Below, piece after piece: positions 39,794 to 48,482 of a DNA stretch of 64,000 nucleotides. The notes under the pieces were generated by a model. The model did not search any database and was not told the origin of the DNA. It saw nothing but the letters and a program-made list of their open reading frames with translations. Within the stretch, counting starts at the first letter, position 1, and each line of letters begins with the position of its first letter. This stretch comes from Flavimarina sp. Hel_I_48 (GTDB taxonomy: Bacteria > Bacteroidota > Bacteroidia > Flavobacteriales > Flavobacteriaceae): contig NZ_JPOL01000002.1 of NCBI RefSeq assembly GCF_000733945.1, positions 3,349,001 through 3,413,000 of the forward strand, written 5' to 3'. The position numbers were made by a program, and so were the translations under genes.

Positions 39794-40621
39794 TTAACTC
39801 GAGATAGCACCCAGCGTATAGAGTTGCGCCATTGTAGGTGTTTTACTACCACCGGCAGGTTCAAGTGTTATCCCAAAAGCTTCAGAGTTATTAGGATTGT
39901 CAAGCTCAAATATTTTATTCTCGTCCTGATCAAAATTCTCAAGCAGTCCTATACTTGTGGGTGCCAGAGGGTTCATTTTTAAAGACCATACCTGGTACAC
40001 CTTTCCTTCAGGAGGTTGGGGTAGGCCTTTTGCATCTATATACACTTTATTTCCCGCTTTGTTCCAGAGTACATTGGCATAGGATTGGGGCGCTACTTCC
40101 TGACCGGCCAATGGGATTTTAAGCGTATTGGTATCTCTGAATACATTAAGGATGTTCTGTGCATCATTGAGATCATTCTGCGTTTCTGTAAGCTTTGATT
40201 CTGCAGATTCACGTTCAGAAGATAAAACTACCCGCTGCGCATCGCTACGGTTCAGCTCTTCTCTAAGTTGACTGTTTTTAGACAACAAGGAGAAAAGACC
40301 AATGAGCAGGGCAATGGAAGCCGCCAAGCTTAAGTACATCAATACGCGCTGCCTCTTCACGGACTTTTCCTGCGGAATAGAGACCACCTTAGACCCTTTT
40401 TCACCCAATTTAGCCTTGATAGCGGCCAATAACTTTTCAGGATTGTAAGGCGCGGCTGCTATTCCCAGACTTTGAAGCGCTGATTCAATTTCTTCTACTT
40501 CAGAGCGTACTTCTTCATGCTCCCGCAGGGTTGCGGAAACTTCCCGACTTTCTTCTTCAGTTAGCGCACCGCAAACGTAAAGTTCAAGTATTCCTGATGA
40601 TATATATTCTTGAATATTCAT
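39794..40621 (-). CDS. RskA-type anti-sigma factor
   Basis: 275 residues. The N-terminal 60 residues (ILELYVCGALTEEESREV) are an anti-sigma domain of the zinc-less Bacteroidota kind. One membrane helix lies near 94-113 (VLMYLSLAASIALLIGLFSLL), followed by a coiled coil and an RskA-like periplasmic domain (PF10099; YQVWSLKMNPLAPTSIGLL). It should hold the sigma factor encoded eight bases upstream at the membrane until a signal triggers release. The signal is unknown. Confidence 0.88.
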   Translation of the reverse strand: MNIQEYISSGILELYVCGALTEEESREVSATLREHEEVRSEVEEIESALQSLGIAAAPYNPEKLLAAIKAKLGEKGSKVVSIPQEKSVKRQRVLMYLSLAASIALLIGLFSLLSKNSQLREELNRSDAQRVVLSSERESAESKLTETQNDLNDAQNILNVFRDTNTLKIPLAGQEVAPQSYANVLWNKAGNKVYIDAKGLPQPPEGKVYQVWSLKMNPLAPTSIGLLENFDQDENKIFELDNPNNSEAFGITLEPAGGSKTPTMAQLYTLGAISS

Positions 40622-40629
40622 GATGATTA

Positions 40630-41160
40630 TTATTCTGCTAGAATTTCCCTCAATTTATTTATACAAATCCTATTTCGGGTTTTAATTGTTCCCAGAGGCA
40701 TTTTTAATTCTTCTGATGCATCCTTTTGCGTGTACCCTTTAAAGAAAAGAAGATCAATGATTTTTTTACAAATTGGCTCAAGTATATCAATATATTTTTG
40801 AATACCTATTGCATCAATTTTACTGGAAAAACTGCTTTTATGTTCAAGGATATCTACGAAATATTCGTGTGTGAGGTTTTTCTTTTTGTTCTTGTAGGCT
40901 TTGCTGCGTGTCTTATCAATAGCTGCATTTCTGGCTATATTGAGTAACCAGGTAAAAAACCTACCCTTTTTGTTGGAATAGGATTTTGCGTTGTCCCAAA
41001 CTTTTATGAAGACATCCTGAAGGATTTCTTCTGAAGTTGCTTCATCGTGTACGACACTGTTAATAACACCGAAAATACTTTCTGAATACATCTCATATAT
41101 TTTCTCAAAGGCTTTTTCATCCCTTTGCTGTAAACGTAGGATCAAATCATCTGGTTGCAT
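40630..41160 (-). CDS. ECF-type RNA polymerase sigma factor
   Basis: 176 residues. Region 2 spans about 20-90, with LLNIARNAAIDKTRSK as the promoter -10 and core-binding segment; region 4 spans 120-172, with GYTQKDASEELKMPLGTIKTR as the helix-turn-helix. The anti-sigma gene follows after eight bases, a typical pair. The start at 41160 is supported by a purine-rich ribosome-binding site, uncommon in this phylum. Confidence 0.92.
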   Translation of the reverse strand: MQPDDLILRLQQRDEKAFEKIYEMYSESIFGVINSVVHDEATSEEILQDVFIKVWDNAKSYSNKKGRFFTWLLNIARNAAIDKTRSKAYKNKKKNLTHEYFVDILEHKSSFSSKIDAIGIQKYIDILEPICKKIIDLLFFKGYTQKDASEELKMPLGTIKTRNRICINKLREILAE

Positions 41161-41165
41161 ATACT

Positions 41166-41171
41166 CTCCTT
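41166..41171 (-). promoter_or_regulatory. Shine-Dalgarno-like site before the sigma factor gene
   Basis: AAGGAG ends five bases before the ATG at 41160. Most genes here lack such a site, so it supports this start and may mark stronger or regulated translation. Confidence 0.55.
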
Positions 41172-41201
41172 AAATCATTCATCCGATGAATTTAAACAAA
41201 A

Positions 41202-41226
41202 AAAAGCAGTCCGGAGACTGCTTTTC
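41202..41226 (-). terminator. Terminator after the Cu-Zn SOD gene
   Basis: GCAGTC and GACTGC pair around CGGA with A and T flanks; separates the SOD gene from the sigma operon on the minus strand. Confidence 0.8.
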
Positions 41227-41252
41227 TTATAATAAAAACGCTTGTGTGTATC

Positions 41253-41855
41253 TTATTGAATAATACCACCACAGCTAACGCGTGCTCCTGCATCTCCACT
41301 AGGTTGTGAGGTAAAGTCATCTCCACCCTGGTGTACTATGATCCCTTTACCTATGATGTTCATATTAGGATCTTCACAGCCTACACACCATTCATCAGTT
41401 GTAAAAGTTACAGAGCCATTACCATCGGCGTCAGCTTCAAAATTGCCTATATCACCTTTGTGATAGCCTTCTGCATCTCCCCATTTGCCATGTTTTTCAT
41501 TTGTTGGGTTCCAGTGTCCGCCGGCAGATGTACCGTCAGCTGCTGAACAGTCTGCATTCTCATGTAAGTGGATGGCGTGAGTTCCTGGCTCCAGACCAGT
41601 AAAATCGGCGGTCATGGTAATCTCATCATCATCTTGTTCAAACGTAACGGTTCCTTTAGCATTACTGTCGCTTTTGGATTCCATCATTACAGTCATTTCT
41701 TCTGATTCCATATCAGAGGACATCGCTTCTTCATCCATAGATGTTGAATCCATTTCGGTAGCATTCATTTCAGAATCATTACCCTTCTTATCATTTTTAC
41801 AGGAAACAGTTCCCAGTGTGACTAAGGCTATAAGGATTAATGTGTAGTTTTTCAT
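41253..41855 (-). CDS. sodC: Cu-Zn superoxide dismutase, lipoprotein
   Basis: The frame extends to 41921, but the ATG at 41855 gives a proper lipoprotein signal (MKNYTLILIALVTLGTVSC, Cys at 19), so it is the chosen start; the protein is 200 residues. A Met/Ser/Glu-rich linker of about 50 residues follows, then the SOD fold with copper and zinc ligands in HAIHLHENADC, GGHWNP, HGKWGD, YHKGDIGNF and the C-terminal VHQGGDDFTSQPSGDAGARVSCGG. It dismutates superoxide in the periplasm or at the outer membrane. A promoter matching the Bacteroidota consensus lies directly upstream (41886-41917). Confidence 0.9.
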   Translation of the reverse strand: MKNYTLILIALVTLGTVSCKNDKKGNDSEMNATEMDSTSMDEEAMSSDMESEEMTVMMESKSDSNAKGTVTFEQDDDEITMTADFTGLEPGTHAIHLHENADCSAADGTSAGGHWNPTNEKHGKWGDAEGYHKGDIGNFEADADGNGSVTFTTDEWCVGCEDPNMNIIGKGIIVHQGGDDFTSQPSGDAGARVSCGGIIQ

Positions 41856-41885
41856 AGTATAGTGTTTTTGGTTAGAATATTGAGA

Positions 41886-41917
41886 TAAATGTACTGTATA
41901 GAAAAGGTTTGCCCAAA
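41886..41917 (-). promoter_or_regulatory. Promoter of the SOD gene
   Basis: On the minus strand TTTG (41917-41914) is followed after exactly 20 bases by TACATTTA (41893-41886), one base from the Bacteroidota TTTG-N20-TAnnTTTG consensus, 31 bases before the chosen ATG. It supports the 41855 start, since the longer frame would begin upstream of the transcript. Confidence 0.6.
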
Positions 41918-42085
41918 GCAATTATTAATAGCTTAACATAAGGTAAAGTATCTTTAGAAGTCTTTAAGAAAATAGCTGCGCCAGGACTTGTAGTACGCAA
42001 TTTTAAAGGGGGTAGTTAGTCTGTTTTAGAATTAATCCGATACAATCTGATTTGAAGGTTACCTCAAATGGATACCAGGCATCTT

Positions 42086-42841
42086 CTATTGCTCTACGAT
42101 ACGTTTTATGACCCGCAACCTATGCGTGTGCAAACGGCGGTCCACATTATATATTCCCGTATGGTCAATACGGTCAATGCGTACTTCCCCATGACAATGA
42201 ACTATATGATTTTCGGGCATCATGATGCCCACATGGATAATTGCCCCTTCGGTATTGTCAAAAAAAGCGAGATCGCCCGGTTCACTTTCTTCTATAAAAC
42301 TAAGGGCTTCACCTTGCTGCGCTTGTTGGGAAGCATCGCGTAACAAATGATACCCATTTAGTTTATAAACCATTTGCGTAAAACCGCTACAGTCTAGTCC
42401 AAAGGGTGTGCGGCCTCCCCATAGGTATGGACTTTTAAGATAGAGTAGGGCGGTATCAAGAAATTGATTTTTTGGTTTTTTCCCATACGTGCTGGATCCG
42501 CTATAAAAGCCTTCGATCAACTTAATATTAGTAAGCAATGCGCCCATGGGAATACAAAGAATATTATTTTTTGCATCTGTGATCATTTGTATCAGATCTG
42601 CGGCGTACACTTCCCTGTTACTGGTACAATCCTCATATTCTTCTGCACTAATCTCAAAGTATTGTTTATTATCTATCCAACCTTCATAATTGTCATGAGC
42701 CAATCTAATTAAGCTCCATTTCTTTCGGATTTCAAGAACCTTGAAATATTCGCCATAGAGCACCTGGTTGATCATCTCACTGCTGTCTGCGGTCTCACGC
42801 CGCATGGGTACAATACTTAGGGGACAAATGCCGTAATTCAT
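42086..42841 (-). CDS. NlpC/P60-family (C40) cysteine peptidase with SH3 domains
   Basis: 251 residues. The N-terminal half resembles bacterial SH3-like domains (VLYGEYFKVLEIRKKWSLIRLAHD). The C-terminal NlpC/P60 domain has the catalytic Cys in FGLDCSGF (C151), His in HVGIM (H203) and the third polar residue in VHCHGE (H215). Such enzymes cut gamma-D-Glu-diaminopimelate bonds in peptidoglycan stem peptides. There is no obvious signal peptide, so it may recycle muropeptides in the cytoplasm, as known for several Bacteroidota homologues. Confidence 0.88.
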   Translation of the reverse strand: MNYGICPLSIVPMRRETADSSEMINQVLYGEYFKVLEIRKKWSLIRLAHDNYEGWIDNKQYFEISAEEYEDCTSNREVYAADLIQMITDAKNNILCIPMGALLTNIKLIEGFYSGSSTYGKKPKNQFLDTALLYLKSPYLWGGRTPFGLDCSGFTQMVYKLNGYHLLRDASQQAQQGEALSFIEESEPGDLAFFDNTEGAIIHVGIMMPENHIVHCHGEVRIDRIDHTGIYNVDRRLHTHRLRVIKRIVEQ

Positions 42842-42953
42842 AAGTAGCTTGAAGAAGTTATGGTTTTATTAGTCTGGGAAAATTTATAGACGTCGTAACT
42901 AAATTTAGTATTCCGTAGGATTTATAGTTCTCTTTTTAAGGACCATGACATAA

Positions 42954-44132
42954 TTAAGGACGTTCTATAATCATAGCCGAAGCTCCGCCACCGCCATTGC
43001 AAATTGCCGCGGCCCCTAATTTGGCATTGTTTTGTTTCAGGACATTGATCAAGGTAATTAAAATGCGTACGCCGCTACAACCTAAGGGGTGACCCAGGGA
43101 AACAGCCCCACCGTTCACATTGACGTTTTTATCAGTAAGGCCCAGAAGTTTCATATTAGCTAAACCTACCACTGAAAATGCTTCGTTAAACTCAAAATAA
43201 TCGATTTCCTCTTGTTTGATACCGGCTTTTGCCAGTGCTTTTGGTAATGCTTTGGAAGGAGCGGTAGTAAACCATTCCGGCTCTTGTGCTGCATCTGCAT
43301 ACCCTTTAATTATACATAAAGGTTCCAGGTTCAGCTCTTTTGCTTTCTCGCGGGTCATAAGGATTACCGCGCCGGCACCGTCATTAATGGTACTTGCGTT
43401 TGCAGCGGTTACCGTCCCTTCTTTTGAAAAAGCGGGACGCAAGCTGGAAATCTTGTCCATTTTCACATTCTGGTATTCTTCATCCTCTTCTATCAATAAT
43501 GCATCACCACGTCGCTGAGGAACTTCTACTGGAATTATTTCCTCCTTAAACTTGCCATTTTTCCAGGCCTCTGCAGAACGCTGGTAAGACTGTATAGCGT
43601 AGGCATCCTGGTCCTCTCTTGAAAAATCATGTTCTTTTGCGCAGAGATCTGCACAAACCCCCATAGCATTTCCGTCGTAGGCATCTACGAGTCCGTCGCG
43701 CTGCATACCGTCCACTAGTGTTGTTGGACCAAATTTTTGTCCGTTGCGCATATGTACATAATGAGGTATTAGGCTCATATTTTCCATCCCGCCGGCTACA
43801 ACAATCTCGCTATCTCCAAGAGCAATGGACTGTGCCGCCATCATAACCGCTTTCATACCAGAGGCACATACTTTATTTACCGTCGTGCAGGGTACGGTTG
43901 CAGGGATACCTGCGCCCAATGCAGCCTGACGTGCTGGCGCCTGCCCCCCACCGGCCTGTACCACATTGCCCATATACACTTCAGAAACCAGTTTAGGGTC
44001 CAGATTGATCTTCTCAAGGGCGCCCCTAATTGCGGTTTTGCCTAGATCTGTAGCAGATACTGTAGAGAGACTGCCCATAAAACTGCCTATGGGGGTGCGG
44101 ATGGCTGAGACGATAACGACTTCGGTATGCAT
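42954..44132 (-). CDS. Acetyl-CoA C-acetyltransferase (thiolase)
   Basis: 392 residues, full thiolase length. The nucleophile is C89 in NKVCASGMKA; the C-terminal GGAVSLGHPLGCSGVR gives the catalytic His, and AICNGGGGASAMIIE the second Cys. It condenses two acetyl-CoA to acetoacetyl-CoA or cleaves 3-ketoacyl-CoA in fatty acid or amino acid breakdown. It is transcribed away from the PgpH-like gene, sharing a 126-base divergent promoter region. Confidence 0.95.
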   Translation of the reverse strand: MHTEVVIVSAIRTPIGSFMGSLSTVSATDLGKTAIRGALEKINLDPKLVSEVYMGNVVQAGGGQAPARQAALGAGIPATVPCTTVNKVCASGMKAVMMAAQSIALGDSEIVVAGGMENMSLIPHYVHMRNGQKFGPTTLVDGMQRDGLVDAYDGNAMGVCADLCAKEHDFSREDQDAYAIQSYQRSAEAWKNGKFKEEIIPVEVPQRRGDALLIEEDEEYQNVKMDKISSLRPAFSKEGTVTAANASTINDGAGAVILMTREKAKELNLEPLCIIKGYADAAQEPEWFTTAPSKALPKALAKAGIKQEEIDYFEFNEAFSVVGLANMKLLGLTDKNVNVNGGAVSLGHPLGCSGVRILITLINVLKQNNAKLGAAAICNGGGGASAMIIERP

Positions 44133-44264
44133 TGTGTAGGATTTAAATAGTATTGTGATGCGAATTTAATCAAATTAAAGCGAAAAATCCCTTAATTCAG
44201 CTTTCGGAATAAATAAGCATTACGGGTTAATTTTTAGTATTTTTACGCCCTTGTTCAAGTGTTT

Positions 44265-46310
44265 ATGAAAGATTTATTAAACAGGTTCTATAAAAATCAA
44301 GGTTCGCTCTATAAAGTGCTGTTGTGCATCGCCAGTACCATATTGATCGTTTATCTCTTTCCGAAAAGTGGAAAATTCCAATTTGATTTTCAGCAGAATA
44401 AACCCTGGCAGTACGATAACCTCTATGCTCCGGTAGATTTTGCCATCCTTAAAGATAAGGAAGAGCTAGAAGAAGAACAGGCTACTGCAAGAGAGAATGT
44501 TATACCCTATTTTACCTACAATCAAGAGACTGTAGATGAGGTAAAAGCAGCATACAACAATCAATTCAATACCGTATTTACTGATTCTATTTTTAGGGAT
44601 AAACTGGATGTCCTAAAAGAGTATGGGGAGAATATATTGACTGGATTTTATGAATACGGCGTTATAAGTGAAATGTCAAATCTAGAGGTAGAAGGCCCTG
44701 TTTATCTACGTAGGGGCAATGAAGTCGAAGAAACTGTTTTTGATAAATTGACGGGTACTGATGAAATATCAGCCCTCATTAATAGAAAAGTGAGCAACGG
44801 TAAATATCCTGATGCAACAAACAGGTTTAAGGAGCTTTTCTTTGATGTTGTGCAACCTAATGTGCTTTTTGACGAAAAGTTGACTGACAAGGAAACTCAG
44901 GCAGAGCTGAGCAAAATTTCGCCCACGCGTGGGATCGTAAGCAAAGGAAGCCGTATCGTGGCCAAAGGGGAAATAGTAGAAGAGGGGACCTATCAAATGC
45001 TCAATTCGCTCAAGGCGGAATATGAATCAAAATCATGGACCGATAGTAAGTACAATTGGGTGATTTTTGGATACGTTTTGCTTGTTTCGGTGGCCTTGAC
45101 GATGCTTTTGCTGTTTATAAGGAATTATAGGGAACTAGTCTTTGAGAATAACACGAAGGTCACTTTTATATTTTTTAATGTGATCCTGATGGTTTTCATC
45201 ACCACCATTGTGGTAAAATATGATGCCAACTATGTATATGTAGTTCCACTTTGTATCCTGCCGCTCGTTCTGAAAGCTTTTTTTGATGCCAGACTGGGCA
45301 TGTTTACCCATGTAATAACGGTGTTGCTGCTCGGTTTTATAGTTCCTAATACCTCAGAATATATGTTCCTGCAAATTATTGCCGGCATTGTAACTATTCT
45401 TACGGTTTCAGAACTATACAAGCGGGCCAATTTGTTTATCTCTGTAGGTCAGATCACGTTTATTTATATTTTGGCATACTTTGCATTCCATATAATCCAT
45501 GAGGGAACGGTTGAAAATCTGAATCTGGATACCATGTGGATCTTTGTGCTGTGCGGACTTGCGACGCTTTTTGTGCAGCCACTTATTTATGCGTACGAGA
45601 AAATTTTTGGGCTTGTGAGCGATTTGTCGTTGCTGGAATTATCAGATACAAATGGCAAGTTACTAAAAGAACTGGCCAATAAAGCCCCTGGAACGTTTCA
45701 CCATAGTCTAAACGTAGCCAATCTGGCTGAAGCTGCCGCAAATGAGATAGGAGCCAATGCGATGCTGGTAAGGGTAGGGGCGCTCTATCACGACATAGGT
45801 AAAATGCCGAACCCTACTGATTTTGTGGAAAATCAATCTACAGGTATTAATACACATGAAGATCTTTCCCCCCGGGAAAGTGCTGATATTATCATAGATC
45901 ACGTTATCAATGGTATCGAGATTGCCCGTAAGCGGAATTTACCAGACCGTGTAATAGATTTTATACGCACGCATCATGGAACCAGTACGGTATATTTTTT
46001 TTACAAAAAAGCACAAGAACAAGATGAAAACGTCAATATTGAAGATTATCAATACCCGGGTCCGTTGCCTTTTAGCAAAGAGACCGCCATTTTAATGATG
46101 TCAGATAGTGTGGAAGCGGCGAGTAAAAGCCTGAAGAATCCTACCTCAATATTAATAGATTCCTTTGTAGAGAAAATTATTAATAAACAGATGGATGAGG
46201 GTCAGTTTCTAAATGCTAATATTACTTTTAAGGAAATTCAGCTTATAAAAAAGGTACTGAAATCCAAACTGAATAACATCTATCACCTGCGCATAGAATA
46301 CCCTGAATAA
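44265..46310 (+). CDS. 7TM-HD phosphodiesterase (PgpH-like, probable c-di-AMP hydrolase)
   Basis: I place the start at the ATG of 44265 (MKDLLNRFY); an earlier ATG at 44259 adds two residues. After a first membrane helix (about 17-33) there is a large extracytoplasmic 7TMR-HDED-type domain to residue 260, then about seven membrane helices (265-470), then a cytoplasmic HD domain with HHSLNVANLAEAAANE, ALYHDIGK (HD near 509) and RTHHGT. This is the layout of PgpH, which hydrolyses cyclic di-AMP in Listeria and Bacteroidota. It should adjust this second messenger in response to an outside signal. Confidence 0.9.
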   Translation: MKDLLNRFYKNQGSLYKVLLCIASTILIVYLFPKSGKFQFDFQQNKPWQYDNLYAPVDFAILKDKEELEEEQATARENVIPYFTYNQETVDEVKAAYNNQFNTVFTDSIFRDKLDVLKEYGENILTGFYEYGVISEMSNLEVEGPVYLRRGNEVEETVFDKLTGTDEISALINRKVSNGKYPDATNRFKELFFDVVQPNVLFDEKLTDKETQAELSKISPTRGIVSKGSRIVAKGEIVEEGTYQMLNSLKAEYESKSWTDSKYNWVIFGYVLLVSVALTMLLLFIRNYRELVFENNTKVTFIFFNVILMVFITTIVVKYDANYVYVVPLCILPLVLKAFFDARLGMFTHVITVLLLGFIVPNTSEYMFLQIIAGIVTILTVSELYKRANLFISVGQITFIYILAYFAFHIIHEGTVENLNLDTMWIFVLCGLATLFVQPLIYAYEKIFGLVSDLSLLELSDTNGKLLKELANKAPGTFHHSLNVANLAEAAANEIGANAMLVRVGALYHDIGKMPNPTDFVENQSTGINTHEDLSPRESADIIIDHVINGIEIARKRNLPDRVIDFIRTHHGTSTVYFFYKKAQEQDENVNIEDYQYPGPLPFSKETAILMMSDSVEAASKSLKNPTSILIDSFVEKIINKQMDEGQFLNANITFKEIQLIKKVLKSKLNNIYHLRIEYPE

Positions 46311-46399
46311 CAAAAATTTTTTCTAAAAATCTGTCTGTTAGAAAGATATACGTTCATTGGAAAAAATCATAAAAAAAATGGTTTTATTCTTCAAAATCA

Positions 46400-46431
46400 T
46401 TTGGTGTTTTGAATGATTAAATATACATTTG
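46400..46431 (+). promoter_or_regulatory. Consensus promoter of the tRNA pair
   Basis: TTTG (46400-46403), 20 bases, then TACATTTG (46424-46431): an exact match to the Bacteroidota housekeeping consensus, 35 bases before tRNA-Ser. It probably drives both tRNA genes. Confidence 0.7.
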
Positions 46432-46465
46432 CATCCGCGTTTTGAGAGAGACGTTAACGTTCTTA

Positions 46466-46549
46466 GGAGAGGTGCCAGAGTGGTAATGGAGCAGATTGCT
46501 AATCTGTCGACGGGTAACCGTCGCCAGGGTTCGAATCCCTGTCTCTCCG
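46466..46549 (+). tRNA. tRNA-Ser (anticodon GCT)
   Basis: Acceptor stem GGAGAGG pairs with TCTCTCC-type 3' strand (46542-46548), anticodon loop TTGCTAA gives GCT, a long variable arm (GACGGGTAACCGTC) is present as in serine tRNAs, and the T arm carries GGTTCGAATCC. CCA is not encoded. 27 bases before tRNA-Pro. Confidence 0.95.
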
Positions 46550-46576
46550 CAAAACTTTTTAAATAGAAATACACCT

Positions 46577-46651
46577 CGGGGTGTAGCGTAGCCCGGTCAT
46601 CGCGCCTGCTTTGGGAGCAGGAGGTCGCAGGTTCGAATCCTGCCACCCCGA
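46577..46651 (+). tRNA. tRNA-Pro (anticodon TGG)
   Basis: Acceptor CGGGGTG pairs with CACCCCG, anticodon loop TTTGGGA gives TGG, T arm GCAGGTTCGAATCCTGC. CCA is not encoded. An integrase gene begins about 230 bases downstream, so its 3' end is a candidate attachment site, but no second copy is seen in the window. Confidence 0.95.
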
Positions 46652-46681
46652 CAATTACGGTGTCAATAGACACCAAAATAT

Positions 46682-46737
46682 AGCTAATCTTATGAAAATC
46701 AAGGATTTTCATTTTTCTTAAAATCATAAGATTGGCT
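46682..46737. repeat. Long inverted repeat between tRNA-Pro and the integrase
   Basis: A 14-base arm (AGCTAATCTTATGA, 46682-46695) matches the reverse complement at 46724-46737 with one G-T position. A second hairpin GAAAATC-AAG-GATTTTC lies inside. It could be a terminator, a recombination site or an RNA fold. Confidence 0.5.
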
Positions 46738-46816
46738 TTAATATCAATTCAAAGGTTACCTATTCGGTTACCTGATTTATTACCAGAATTTTCACTACAT
46801 TGGTAATTCAATAGAC

Positions 46817-46843
46817 TTGACTTTCGCAGCGATTTGACTTTCG
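46817..46843 (+). repeat. Two direct repeats of TTGACTTTCG before the integrase
   Basis: Copies at 46817-46826 and 46834-46843, a 17-base period. GGTTACC is also repeated at 46754 and 46766. Both sets lie where arm-type integrase sites or regulator sites would be expected at an element end. Confidence 0.4.
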
Positions 46844-46878
46844 TAAACAAATCGATTATTCACTTAAAGCGAGAGTTT

Positions 46879-48132
46879 ATGCAGACTTCAAAGACTTTTA
46901 CCATTCATTTTTGGCTGAGTATGGCCAAAGCAAAAGATGATTTTGCGCCCATTTATGCCCGTATCACGGTCGATGGAAAACGTGCCGAAATCAGTTTAAA
47001 ACGATCTACATCGGTTACCTATTGGGATACCCGTGCCAAGAGGTCAGCTCTTAGGACTTCCGACGGCAAGGCACTAAATGTTTACCTTGACCAAGTGTAT
47101 TCCGATTTGTTGGCTTGCCACAAACAGCTTCTGGGCGAATCCAAATATGTTACCGCCCAGGCCATCAAAGCCCGTTACCTCGGGGAAGATGAACAGCACA
47201 AGACGCTGCTTCAATTGGTGTCCTACCATAACAAGAATATGGTTTCGGTACTCAAGCCCGGCACTTTAAAAAATTATTTCACTACGGAACGCTATATCGT
47301 ACGGTATCTGAAGCACAAACTAAAGACCAATGACGTTTTCTTGAAACAACTGTCCTATAAATTTATCATTGACTTTGAGCAGTTCCTACGTAACGGAAAG
47401 TCGATAAACCGTTCCCAGCCCCTCAAGAACAATGGGGTTATGAAACATTTGGAACGCTTGAAAAAGATGATGAACCTTGCCCTCCGGTTGGAATGGGTAG
47501 AGAAAGACCCTTTTGTAAGGTTCTCACTAAAGTTCACAAAACACCAACGGGCATTTTTATCCCAATCGGAACTTGAAGTTCTGGAATCCGGTCAGCTTTC
47601 AAAAGGGATGCACCAGAAAACAAGGGACGTTTTTGTTTTTGCCTGTTATACGGGTCTGTCCTATATTGATGTAAAATTACTTTGCGATGACCATATTGTA
47701 CGAGGCATCGATGGGGATTACTGGATATTCACAAAAAGGGAAAAGAACGATGAACCTGTAAAAATTCCGCTTTTGGATAAAGCCCTTGACATCCTGAAAA
47801 AGTATGACCAGGGAACTGAAAACAAAAGCGAAAAATTGCTGCCGGTATTTTCCAATCAGAAAATAAATAAATATTTGAAGGAAGTAGCTGCTATCCTAAA
47901 AATCAATAAGAAGCTTACGTTCCACGCAGCAAGGCATACGTTTGCAACTACTGTTACGCTTTCGAATGGTGTGCCCATTGAGACCGTTTCAAAACTACTC
48001 GGTCATACGAAGCTTTCCACAACGCAAATCTACGCTAGGGTCATCGAACAAAAAGTGTCATCGGATATGCGTTCGTTGCGCAATAAATTAAACACTACGG
48101 ACAAGGCCGAAACAAGGGTGCACTATCAATAA
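46879..48132 (+). CDS. Tyrosine recombinase (integrase), IntDOT-like
   Basis: The open frame starts at a TTG (46834), but the ATG at 46879 begins the family's typical N-terminus (MQTSKTFTIHFW), giving 417 residues. An arm-binding domain covers 1-90, a SAM-like core-binding domain 100-195, and the catalytic domain 210-400 with HAARHTFAT, GHTKLSTTQIYARV and the Tyr nucleophile. In the first Arg box the sequence is TGLSYIDV, with Ser (S261) where Arg is usual; the CTnDOT integrase has the same change. It would integrate and excise the element that I believe starts here next to tRNA-Pro. Confidence 0.92.
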   Translation: MQTSKTFTIHFWLSMAKAKDDFAPIYARITVDGKRAEISLKRSTSVTYWDTRAKRSALRTSDGKALNVYLDQVYSDLLACHKQLLGESKYVTAQAIKARYLGEDEQHKTLLQLVSYHNKNMVSVLKPGTLKNYFTTERYIVRYLKHKLKTNDVFLKQLSYKFIIDFEQFLRNGKSINRSQPLKNNGVMKHLERLKKMMNLALRLEWVEKDPFVRFSLKFTKHQRAFLSQSELEVLESGQLSKGMHQKTRDVFVFACYTGLSYIDVKLLCDDHIVRGIDGDYWIFTKREKNDEPVKIPLLDKALDILKKYDQGTENKSEKLLPVFSNQKINKYLKEVAAILKINKKLTFHAARHTFATTVTLSNGVPIETVSKLLGHTKLSTTQIYARVIEQKVSSDMRSLRNKLNTTDKAETRVHYQ

Positions 48133-48177
48133 TTCGATTTGGAAAACACTTTTTAGGTTCTAATCCAGTCGGCACTC

Positions 48178-48348
48178 TTATTTTTTTTCGTCTAATCCCT
48201 TGCAGATTTGGGTTTTGTATTGAGCCATAAATTTCTGCGTTAAGTCATTTTTTATTTCGGTCAGCTGAGGCAACCAAAACCAAACCGGGTCAAATGTAGC
48301 CACATCCCACCGCTTGGTCAAGGTCAAGCCCTTCGGGATGCCGAACAT
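48178..48348 (-). CDS. Small ORF, 56 aa, unknown
   Basis: An ATG at 48348 opens 56 codons on the minus strand (MFGIPKGLTLTKRWDVATF... ending in CKGLDEKK). The composition is protein-like, with three Trp and no low-complexity runs, unlike random AT-rich frames here. I do not recognise it. It may be a small gene or a remnant in the spacer after the integrase. Confidence 0.35.
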   Translation of the reverse strand: MFGIPKGLTLTKRWDVATFDPVWFWLPQLTEIKNDLTQKFMAQYKTQICKGLDEKK

Positions 48349-48482
48349 TTTTCTGCGAAAAATAACCGCTCATACCTTGCCCCTTCCTCCCTGTGGCTGT
48401 TAATGCCCTGTTTTGGTATTGCTCGTTGCCTTACAAGCTGCCAAAACGATTTAAAATAATGTTTAACTTAAAAATTTTAATT

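Noticed and set aside
46577..46651. Attachment site inside tRNA-Pro
   Set aside because: No second copy of the tRNA 3' end occurs in the window, so the exact attachment site cannot be claimed.
46338..46727. 129-codon minus-strand open frame over the tRNAs
   Set aside because: It runs antisense through tRNA-Ser and tRNA-Pro; a shadow of the RNA genes.
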